The translations under genes were made by a program, and so were the position numbers. Below the pieces are notes generated by a model. The model was not told the DNA's origin, did no database searches, and worked only from the letters and a program-made list of their open reading frames with translations. From assembly GCA_900766745.1 (NCBI GenBank), contig CAAFWR010000031.1:1-21445 (forward strand): a stretch of DNA of 21,445 nt. The letters run 5' to 3'. This document shows, piece after piece, positions 8,801 through 15,229 of the stretch. This DNA comes from Methanobacteriaceae archaeon. GTDB lineage: Archaea > Methanobacteriota > Methanobacteria > Methanobacteriales > Methanobacteriaceae. The number at the start of each line of letters is the position of its first letter. Within the stretch, counting starts at the first letter, position 1.

Positions 8801-9883
8801 TTATTTCATTGCCCTAATACGTACGTCAGGTTCTAATGCTAAAGGTTCAGCAGCAACGATAGCTGTTCCTTTTGCAACTACAGTCATAGGATCATCGGAA
8901 ATCTCAAGAGGAATTCCAATTTCTTCGTAAATTCTTTCTTTTAATCCGCGGAATCCTGAACTTCCACCAACTGCAATTGCATTATTGTAAACTCCAGCCA
9001 TTAATTCCGGAGATAATCTTTCAAGAATAATATTTAAACCATCGATGATTTGTTCAATATATGGTTCGGCTGCTTCTGCCACTAAATCAGAATCGATAAC
9101 AACTTTTTCAGGCCTATTTGTTTTAAGAGATTTACCAATAACTTCCATACTTAAATTTTCAAATTGTTCATTAGAGCGAACCATACCTACTTCCATTTTA
9201 GCTGCTTCAGCATCATGAATACCAATAGCCACATCAAATTTCTCAGCAACTATTTCAACAAGCCTGTTGTCAATATCATCTCCACCGCATCTGACTGTTT
9301 CAATATCGTTGATGCCTCCAAGAGAGATTATTACAATATCAGTAGAACCTGCACCAATATCAACAACCATAGTTCCATGAGCTTCTGCAATTGGCAATCC
9401 TCCTCCAATAGCAGCAGCTAATCCTTCACTAATTACACGAACATATTCTGCTCCAGCTTTCTTACCTATCTCTTCAGCAGCATTTTTTTCTACTTCAGAA
9501 GCATCCCCAGGAATACCAATAACAATTCTGCCAACAGTTTCTCCTTCATTAATACCAATTTGCATTGCTTTAATGAGTAAAGCTTGTGCCTGCATAACAT
9601 TTTCAATTACACCTTTTTTCAAAGGTCTAACTGCAACAATATCTTCAGGTGTTCTTCCAAGCATTTTTTTAGCCTCTTCACCAACAGCCAATACTTCTGA
9701 TGGATCATCTTTTTTAACTGCAACGACAGAAGGGATTTGATATAGTTCAAATTTATCCCCTGCAGGTTTTGCAATTACAGTATTTAAAGTACCTAAATCT
9801 ATTCCTAAACTATTTCTGATAATTCTAGTGTTATCAGAAGGGTTATTCACTTCTTTTTCTTCCTCACGTCCGAATATATTCAT
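8801..9883 (-). CDS. mreB: MreB-type actin-like ATPase (rod-shape protein family)
   Basis: A 360-residue actin/Hsp70-fold ATPase. Seen: phosphate-1 loop GIDLGTLNTVIAKP (about 28-41); RPLKKGVIENV; VVIGIPGDASEVEKNA; EGLAAAIGGGLPI; phosphate-2 GTMVVDIGAGSTDIVI (about 170-185); and a C-terminal adenosine motif AVGGSSGFRGLKERI. An N-terminal extension of about 25 polar residues precedes the fold. Bacterial MreB filaments organise rod-shaped wall growth. Among archaea, MreB-like proteins are associated with the pseudomurein-walled orders, so a wall-shape role is a fair inference. GGAGG lies 8 bases before ATG, and the start overlaps the previous gene by ATGA, so the two are translationally coupled. 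A distant DnaK-like protein of other function is possible, but length and the lack of a substrate-binding domain favour MreB. Confidence 0.85.
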   Translation of the reverse strand: MNIFGREEEKEVNNPSDNTRIIRNSLGIDLGTLNTVIAKPAGDKFELYQIPSVVAVKKDDPSEVLAVGEEAKKMLGRTPEDIVAVRPLKKGVIENVMQAQALLIKAMQIGINEGETVGRIVIGIPGDASEVEKNAAEEIGKKAGAEYVRVISEGLAAAIGGGLPIAEAHGTMVVDIGAGSTDIVIISLGGINDIETVRCGGDDIDNRLVEIVAEKFDVAIGIHDAEAAKMEVGMVRSNEQFENLSMEVIGKSLKTNRPEKVVIDSDLVAEAAEPYIEQIIDGLNIILERLSPELMAGVYNNAIAVGGSSGFRGLKERIYEEIGIPLEISDDPMTVVAKGTAIVAAEPLALEPDVRIRAMK

Positions 9884-10524
9884 TTGGTGGCCTCCATATC
9901 AAAATCTTTAAAATCTATAACAAAAATTTTATTTGATGTAGCTATACTTTGAACTTTAAAAATATCCTCAACATTTTCAATTGACACTAAAACAGCTGAC
10001 AAAACAACATCTCCCGCCACATATATTGGTTTTAGAGCCTTTTTAATAAATTTTGGTAGTTTGACATTAGAACTTACATCAACATCAATAAATGCTGTTG
10101 TTTGAGATTCGATTAAAATATCAATCGGAATCTTAGATTTTTCAATTAAAGCAACAGTGCCCTTAATAACATTATCAGGAGCGATGAAAACCATTAAATT
10201 AGGTTCTTTATTTACATAATCATGAGATATTCTTATAAAAGCCCCTCCATTTTCATCACAGAAAGTCTTAATCTCATCGATTTTAAATGATGAACCATAT
10301 AACATTATGAAATCAAATTTTTTAGACAATTTGTTTTCATTTACTATTACATGCTCCCTAAATAATATTTTTACAGAACGATTGGATGCTATAGCTTTAT
10401 ATGCAATCTCATCAATCAAATCAACATTACCTGCAACAATACACCATGTTTTTGCTTCTACAGAGTCGCCGTCTGATGATATTCGTGCCATACGTCTTAA
10501 AGCCTGTATATTATCCTCTATCAT
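9880..10524 (-). CDS. Protein of unknown function, translationally coupled to mreB
   Basis: A 214-residue soluble protein I do not recognise. It begins MIEDNIQALRRMARISSDGD and has alternating hydrophobic strands and helices (TWCIVAGNVDLIDEIAYKAI; KFDFIMLYGSS; PNLMVFIAPDNVIKGTVALI; PIYVAGDVVLSAVLVSI), suggesting an alpha/beta fold. There are no signal peptide, membrane helix, or evident catalytic or nucleotide-binding motifs. It is the first gene of a long minus-strand run, preceded by GTGAG near the ATG and a candidate TATA box. Its stop overlaps the mreB start (ATGA), so the products are made in linked amounts. A regulatory or binding partner of the MreB filament is a reasonable guess from context only. 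Confidence 0.8.
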   Translation of the reverse strand: MIEDNIQALRRMARISSDGDSVEAKTWCIVAGNVDLIDEIAYKAIASNRSVKILFREHVIVNENKLSKKFDFIMLYGSSFKIDEIKTFCDENGGAFIRISHDYVNKEPNLMVFIAPDNVIKGTVALIEKSKIPIDILIESQTTAFIDVDVSSNVKLPKFIKKALKPIYVAGDVVLSAVLVSIENVEDIFKVQSIATSNKIFVIDFKDFDMEATK

Positions 10525-10829
10525 TTAACTACTCACAATTTATTAATGTATAATCACACACTCAAATAATGTTACTATAAAGTTCAAAATACCATATTTA
10601 ATAGCCAAATAATGATTAATAAAGAAAATTATAAAAAACATTATTAAAGTTCTAATAATTAATACTTACAAATTATTATTATATATATTTTATCTTTAAT
10701 TTAAAAAAAGACCTTAAAATAAAAATAAATTTAATAATAATTACAGACAATTAATTAAATAGTATTAATTTTATTAATTCCAGACAATTGCTTAATTTCT
10801 AAAAAATAGATATTTTTCAAACAGTAAAT
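10525..10829. other. Divergent intergenic region, no gene seen
   Basis: About 305 bases of very AT-rich DNA between the divergent mreB cluster and the pssA cluster. No ORF of note, tRNA or strong hairpin is visible. A direct repeat CAGACAATT occurs at 10744-10752 and 10782-10790, on the pssA side. The pssA start lacks a clear Shine-Dalgarno, so its mRNA may have a short or absent leader. Confidence 0.6.
10574..10606 (-). promoter_or_regulatory. Candidate promoter for the ten-gene minus-strand run
   Basis: On the minus strand, GAACTTTATAGTAAC (TATA-like core at 10574-10582) lies about 50-60 bases before the first start codon; a second TATA-like TATTAAATATGG lies at 10593-10604. Either could serve TBP. 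The background is so AT-rich that the choice is uncertain. Confidence 0.35.
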
Positions 10830-11609
10830 ATGGATGTTAAAAAAAATAAGTTTGTTGCCAAGAAAAAATTAATAAAAAATAACTTAAAAAGTACTACCGT
10901 GAGTCAAAAAATGAAAATCGAAACTACAAAAATAACAAGTTTTATGGCATTATCAGATATTGTATCCCTTTTAAATATGTTAAGTGGATTTCTATCAATT
11001 ATCCTTTCGATTAACGGATATTTAGAATATGCAACAATCTCAATGTTCTTTTCACTTTTATTTGACTCTGTAGATGGTTGGGTAGCAAGACAAATTAATA
11101 GAAATGATCAATACGGCTTTGGAAAAAATATAGATTCGCTCTCTGATGTAGTCTCATTTGGAGTGGCTCCTGCAATATTACTTTACTCAATTTCAAAAAC
11201 AATCCCTAATTCTCCAGAAATACTGGTCATTGGAGTATGTATGTTAATGGTAGTGTGTGGAGTGCTTCGATTAACAAGATATAACGCTATTAATGACCAT
11301 ATTAATTTTAAAGGATTTATTGGATTTCCAATTCCTGGAATTAGTGTTATTCTTGGAAGCTATTACCTAACAGGGATGTTTAATATTTATGCAGGAATGA
11401 TTTTAATGGTTATAACTTCATTATTCATGATAAGTGATATTAAATATGAAAAAGTAAGCAACATTCCACTTATTGCTTTTGGAGCTATTTTAATAGTTCT
11501 TTTAATATTGCCTTTCCCAATATTTCTTTTCAATATCAATATTCCTGCCTTATTGTTATTGATTATATGCCTATACTGCTTATTAAGTTGTTTATTAGAT
11601 AAACTCTAA
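10830..11609 (+). CDS. pssA: CDP-alcohol phosphatidyltransferase, probable archaetidylserine synthase
   Basis: A 259-residue polytopic membrane enzyme. The CDP-alcohol phosphotransferase signature is complete: DSVDGWVAR, then GKNIDSLSD (DxxDGxxAR...GxxxDxxxD), with VVSFGVAP following as in PssA-type serine transferases. About seven or eight hydrophobic segments are present, including two late ones (IPLIAFGAILIVLLILPF; IPALLLLIICLYCLLSC). It would exchange CMP of CDP-archaeol for serine, giving archaetidylserine, a membrane lipid. The N-terminal 40 residues are Lys-rich and polar, longer than usual; Met28 (10911) is an alternative start, since no strong ribosome site supports 10830. It is the first gene of a plus-strand cluster with the DUF515-like gene 35 bases downstream. 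Confidence 0.85.
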   Translation: MDVKKNKFVAKKKLIKNNLKSTTVSQKMKIETTKITSFMALSDIVSLLNMLSGFLSIILSINGYLEYATISMFFSLLFDSVDGWVARQINRNDQYGFGKNIDSLSDVVSFGVAPAILLYSISKTIPNSPEILVIGVCMLMVVCGVLRLTRYNAINDHINFKGFIGFPIPGISVILGSYYLTGMFNIYAGMILMVITSLFMISDIKYEKVSNIPLIAFGAILIVLLILPFPIFLFNINIPALLLLIICLYCLLSCLLDKL

Positions 11610-11613
11610 CCAT

Positions 11614-11634
11614 CTACTTAATTTAATTAAGTAG
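11614..11634. repeat. Perfect 21-bp palindrome next to a ribosome site
   Basis: Two perfect 10-base arms (CTACTTAATT and AATTAAGTAG) surround a single T. It lies in the 35-base gap between the pssA stop and the next start, and its right edge touches the GAGGT ribosome site (11634-11638). It could be a dimer-binding operator or an RNA hairpin that partly hides the Shine-Dalgarno. No T tract follows, so a terminator is unlikely. Confidence 0.6.
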
Positions 11635-11644
11635 AGGTCTTGGA

Positions 11645-12835
11645 ATGAACAATAGAAAACCAAAAAATTCCCAATATCCCTATGACAATGATGAAAGCAC
11701 GGACAATAAACAAATTCGGCAAACTGAATTATATAAACCCCAAATTAAAAAAGATAGCAAAAGAGAATTTGATAAGGATTTGAAGATATTTGAAAAGATA
11801 AATAAAAAAATAGAAAAATATCTAAAACCAAAACCAATAAATCCAACAGAAGACGAAAAAAAGAAAAAAATAGGAATAGCTATTACAACACTAATAATAG
11901 TAGTTCTAATAACTTCCTGTTACTATTTTTTAATATATGCCCCATCACAAGAAAGTTTAGAATCAGCAAAAATTGAAAAGATGAACGAACTTCATGGAAT
12001 ATATAAAGGACCTTTAGCTTCAGCTTCACAGTCATTTACATTGGAAAAAAGAATAGAGAACTCTAAAAGTCCCTCTGAAGTAAGATCAATTAATATAATT
12101 GGACCTGGAACAAAAGACTGGAGAGAATTCCAGAAAAAATCAATAAACGAAAATAAAGACAAATTCAATAGAACGATGGCGGTTTATGAAAGTGAAGAGA
12201 ATAAAACAGTGCTAATGCCAACGTCTGAAGCTTTAAAAATCGTAGACACAAAAGGGCTTTCAGTAATTTCAAATATAGAATTTAAAAAACCAGACACAAT
12301 AACCGTTCCAATATTAATATCCAGACTGCAAGCTGGAGCAGGACTAGTCTCTGTTGGAAATGTAATTGACATATATACACAAAATACAATAAATAATACT
12401 GCAAATCCTAAAAATATAACTGCACCAACAATTAGCGGATGTACTGTAATTTCAATAATGCGGTGTGAAGAAAGTGGACAGATAGAATCAGAATACGGAA
12501 CATCACAAACATTAGTAAATGGAAACAAAACCAATCCCAATGAAAACACGAAAACATTTACAGCAAATGTGATTGAAATGATAAAAGGATCACTAGCTGG
12601 AGGATATAACGAAAAACAAACGATAAAAATGCTTCAGGATTATGGAGTGAAATTAGCTAACTGTGAAAGAGAAATCAACTTAGCAGAGCTGGATGCACAA
12701 TATTTATTGTTAATAGAAGTGCCTCACGACAATGTCAATTATGTCATAAATAATATGGACAATCTTATTTTAACAATACCAACAACTGAAGCTCCAAACT
12801 GGATGGTAAACCAGTTAACGAAGACTTACAATTAG
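11645..12835 (+). CDS. Membrane-anchored extracytoplasmic protein, DUF515-like
   Basis: A 396-residue protein with a long charged cytosolic N-terminus (1-74, Lys/Asp/Asn-rich), one membrane helix (about 76-97, IGIAITTLIIVVLITSCYYF) and an extracytoplasmic domain of about 300 residues. The region TVPILISRLQAGAGLVSVGNVIDIYTQN resembles the SAF/CpaB-like domain of pilus-assembly proteins in outline, and the whole resembles the archaeal DUF515 family from memory; neither was checked. GAGGT 6 bases before ATG supports the start. It lies directly before the sortase gene. A role at the outer membrane face in assembling or presenting surface proteins is inference from this neighbourhood. Confidence 0.65.
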   Translation: MNNRKPKNSQYPYDNDESTDNKQIRQTELYKPQIKKDSKREFDKDLKIFEKINKKIEKYLKPKPINPTEDEKKKKIGIAITTLIIVVLITSCYYFLIYAPSQESLESAKIEKMNELHGIYKGPLASASQSFTLEKRIENSKSPSEVRSINIIGPGTKDWREFQKKSINENKDKFNRTMAVYESEENKTVLMPTSEALKIVDTKGLSVISNIEFKKPDTITVPILISRLQAGAGLVSVGNVIDIYTQNTINNTANPKNITAPTISGCTVISIMRCEESGQIESEYGTSQTLVNGNKTNPNENTKTFTANVIEMIKGSLAGGYNEKQTIKMLQDYGVKLANCEREINLAELDAQYLLLIEVPHDNVNYVINNMDNLILTIPTTEAPNWMVNQLTKTYN

Positions 12836-12871
12836 ATTAAAAAAAAATTAATAAAGAAGAAAAATAATATA

Positions 12872-13603
12872 ATGATAATAGAAAAGCCAACAGCTTTAAC
12901 AGTTATTTTAATAATTGTTATAGCAATATTAGGACTATATGCACTTGGGGAAGTGGACTATTATTCAATGAAAACGGCTTATGAAAAAAATGTTGAATAT
13001 CCTGTTTTAACCATACCTGCCATAGAATTAAGTGAAAAAATAAATAATAACTCACTATCACAAGGCGTTTACATGCCTCCAGAATCATATAAACCAGATA
13101 CTGGAGACATGATGATCTATGGACACAGAACACTACAGGGATCACCATTTTTAAGGCTAGATGAGATAACAGCCGGAGACAAACTAGTATTTCAGTGGCC
13201 AGGAACTGGTGAAGTCAACTATACAGTAAAGGAAAAGAAAGTAGTTCCTGCAACTTACAAAATAAGAAATAATCTAGATGGAACTAAGGTATATCTAATT
13301 ACATGTGACCCAATAGGTTCTACAGCAAATAGATTAATAATAGAAGGAGAGAAAAATTCAACAGGACCTGTTCAGGAGAAAATACTTGGGGAAAATCCGA
13401 AACAAAATTATGGACTGATAATAGCTATAATTTTCCTGATTGGAGGATTAGCATTAACTTTAATCTATAACAAAGATAACAGAATTTATCTCATCATAAC
13501 TGTTCTGATTGTTTCAGGAATAATATTCTATTTCTATTTCTTCCCAATAGAACCCGATATAATATTTTCAAAAATAAAATTTTTAAATGGAGAAATCTCA
13601 TAA
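12872..13603 (+). CDS. Archaeal sortase (cysteine transpeptidase)
   Basis: A 243-residue membrane protein. An N-terminal helix (about 8-26) is followed by an external sortase domain with the catalytic triad visible: His85 in MIYGHRT, Cys145 in YLITCDP and Arg154 in ANRLIIEG. Two C-terminal helices follow (about 181-199 and 204-224). The LITC motif corresponds to the TLxTC of sortases. Such enzymes cleave a C-terminal sorting signal and link surface proteins to the wall or to each other. Two C-terminal helices are unusual compared with class A/B enzymes but fit the housekeeping-type archaeal form. The ribosome site is weak (GAAGAAAAATAAT). The beta-helix adhesin tracts in this window are the obvious substrate class, but neither shows a sorting signal here. 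Confidence 0.88.
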   Translation: MIIEKPTALTVILIIVIAILGLYALGEVDYYSMKTAYEKNVEYPVLTIPAIELSEKINNNSLSQGVYMPPESYKPDTGDMMIYGHRTLQGSPFLRLDEITAGDKLVFQWPGTGEVNYTVKEKKVVPATYKIRNNLDGTKVYLITCDPIGSTANRLIIEGEKNSTGPVQEKILGENPKQNYGLIIAIIFLIGGLALTLIYNKDNRIYLIITVLIVSGIIFYFYFFPIEPDIIFSKIKFLNGEIS

Positions 13604-13616
13604 AGGAGGCTATAAA

Positions 13617-13985
13617 ATGGACGTTGATAAGAAATATTTCTCAAATATAACATCAAGAGAAAGGGCAATATTTGAAGGAGCTATAAGTATGGGGGCGCTG
13701 TTCCATCAGTTTATAGGAACACCTGTAAACAGCAAAACAAAGAAAAGCCTGGAAAATGCAATAGAAGACTCACTAAAACTTCAGCCAGCCATTGAAGATG
13801 TTGAAGTTACAATAAACTTTAAAAAATTAGAAGAATCATTATCTGAATTTGATTACACATCCCTTAATGGAGATATGCTAGATGTTAAAATCCATACTAA
13901 AGTAGATAATGCAGAAGCTATTATTCGAATGGAGTTTATAGAGGAATTAAATTATTCATTAATGTATGTTGAAAATATAAAATAA
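13617..13985 (+). CDS. mptD: Dihydroneopterin aldolase, archaeal MptD-like
   Basis: A 122-residue soluble protein starting at ATG 13617. AAAGGAGG (13602-13609) lies 7 bases upstream, so the longer ORF from 13587 is rejected. The block TSRERAIFEGAISMGALFHQFIGTPV matches the archaeal dihydroneopterin aldolase family (formerly DUF381, MJ1585 type) as I remember it; SLKLQPAIEDVEVTI is also typical. The enzyme makes 6-hydroxymethyl-7,8-dihydropterin for methanopterin. The ribosome site overlaps the sortase stop, so it is coupled to that gene although functionally unrelated. Assignment is by recalled sequence pattern; an unrelated small protein is less likely. Confidence 0.75.
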   Translation: MDVDKKYFSNITSRERAIFEGAISMGALFHQFIGTPVNSKTKKSLENAIEDSLKLQPAIEDVEVTINFKKLEESLSEFDYTSLNGDMLDVKIHTKVDNAEAIIRMEFIEELNYSLMYVENIK

Positions 13986-14025
13986 TGGTGTACCCACCAA
14001 TACACCAAATTATTATACTTTTTTT
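13986..14025 (+). terminator. Hairpin and T tract between convergent mptD and mfnA
   Basis: TGGTGTA (13986-13992) pairs with TACACCA (14001-14007) across an 8-base loop. A run of seven T follows about 11 bases later on the plus strand, and the minus strand shows T-rich sequence beyond the same hairpin. It can act for both converging transcripts. Confidence 0.6.
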
Positions 14026-14027
14026 AA

Positions 14028-15185
14028 TTAATATAACTCCTTCAAATCCTCTAAAAATTCTTCTAAATGACTTTTTTTAACGTGACTCATTAAAACTATG
14101 CGAATAGCTATAGGGCATGATGAAACAGAAACCTTCCAACCTTTATTATCAAGTAATCTAGAAAGTTCATAAGCATCAATATTTGGATGGTTAAAGGATA
14201 CAATGTTTAATTCAGGTTCAACAACCAGATTATATCCTATTTTTTTAAGTGATTCCTTAAGGAAAATGGTATTGTCCATTAACTCACTAGCTATTTTAAT
14301 ATATCCTTCTTTACCGAAATACCTCATAATACCATAAGTAGCTGCTGAAGCAGCACCTAACCTGGTTCCAACAATAGTTGACTGAGATTTAACAGTTAAA
14401 TAAGGAGAATCGACAGCCATAACATCAAGATACTCTTTTTCCCTAAATAGAATTCCCCCAGCAGGAATAGGTGCCAAACCCATTTTATGAGGATCAACAG
14501 TGATTGAACAGACACCTGGAAGTGAAAAATCAAATTCAGGAAATGAATAACCTGCTTCCTTTAAAAACGGAATTGAAAAACCACCAAATGCAGCATCTAC
14601 ATGAAAATAAATATTCTTTTCACATGCGATTTTAGCTATTTCATCAACAGGATCAACAAGCCCTAATTCTGTAGTTCCTGCAACAGCTACAATAGCAACA
14701 GTGTTTTCTGAAATATTTTCCTCAACAGCACCTGCATCCATCTTGTAGTTATCATCAAGATCTATTTCGATTATTTTAAGATTCATGAGATCTGCTGCTT
14801 TTTTAAATGAAAAATGAGCTGATTTTGGAATTATTATTTCCCCTTCAGTAATCCCTTTATATTTCCTTGCATGATTACGTGCAGCCCTAATAGCCATTAT
14901 ATTAGCTTCAGTTCCACCAGTTACAATATGACCATAAACTCTTTCAGCAGATAATAATTTACCAAGAGAAGAAACCACCAAATCTTCAATTTGTTTTGTT
15001 CCTTTAAAAAGACCAGGGTCTCCTAAATTAGAATCTAAAAATTTAACAAAAATCTTTTTTGCAAAAGGATGTGGCTCTGTACACATTGAACCTAAAATTC
15101 TACCGTCACAATATTTTAAATCCTGTGACTGAAAATTATCTAATTCTTTTAAAATAACATCTTCTGACAATTGTTTATCGTCCAT
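14028..15185 (-). CDS. mfnA: L-tyrosine decarboxylase (MfnA), methanofuran synthesis
   Basis: A 385-residue PLP enzyme of the group II decarboxylase family. Seen: [17 protein letters not shown] near the N-terminus, [17 protein letters not shown] (88-104) in the cofactor region, FHVDAAFGG (194-202) with His195 and Asp197 contacting the pyridine ring, and [18 protein letters not shown] (227-244) with Lys234 as the Schiff-base lysine. This matches archaeal MfnA, which decarboxylates tyrosine to tyramine for methanofuran; some homologues act on aspartate to give beta-alanine. The start is supported by AGGTAATGGT before ATG. It follows ppsA on the same strand after a T-rich gap of 44 bases, so it may have its own transcript or read-through. 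Confidence 0.9.
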   Translation of the reverse strand: MDDKQLSEDVILKELDNFQSQDLKYCDGRILGSMCTEPHPFAKKIFVKFLDSNLGDPGLFKGTKQIEDLVVSSLGKLLSAERVYGHIVTGGTEANIMAIRAARNHARKYKGITEGEIIIPKSAHFSFKKAADLMNLKIIEIDLDDNYKMDAGAVEENISENTVAIVAVAGTTELGLVDPVDEIAKIACEKNIYFHVDAAFGGFSIPFLKEAGYSFPEFDFSLPGVCSITVDPHKMGLAPIPAGGILFREKEYLDVMAVDSPYLTVKSQSTIVGTRLGAASAATYGIMRYFGKEGYIKIASELMDNTIFLKESLKKIGYNLVVEPELNIVSFNHPNIDAYELSRLLDNKGWKVSVSSCPIAIRIVLMSHVKKSHLEEFLEDLKELY

Positions 15186-15189
15186 ACCA

Positions 15190-15226
15190 TTACCTAGTTA
15201 AATTTAAAAATAAAAAAAAAGTGAAA
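15190..15226 (-). terminator. T-rich transcript end after ppsA
   Basis: Directly after the ppsA stop the minus strand reads TTTTTTCAC, then nine T, A and five T. No hairpin is needed for archaeal termination. Partial read-through into mfnA cannot be excluded. Confidence 0.5.
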
Positions 15227-15229
15227 AAA

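Noticed and set aside
9164..9421. Plus-strand ORF opposite mreB
   Set aside because: It is a shadow of the strongly supported MreB frame, with no ribosome site or recognisable protein features.
10525..10829. A tRNA or small RNA gene in the largest gap
   Set aside because: The sequence is almost all A and T, with no cloverleaf, GC-rich stem or conserved tRNA loop.
13587..13616. Longer start for mptD overlapping the sortase gene
   Set aside because: A strong AAAGGAGG lies 7 bases before the ATG at 13617, and the extra ten residues include the ribosome site itself.
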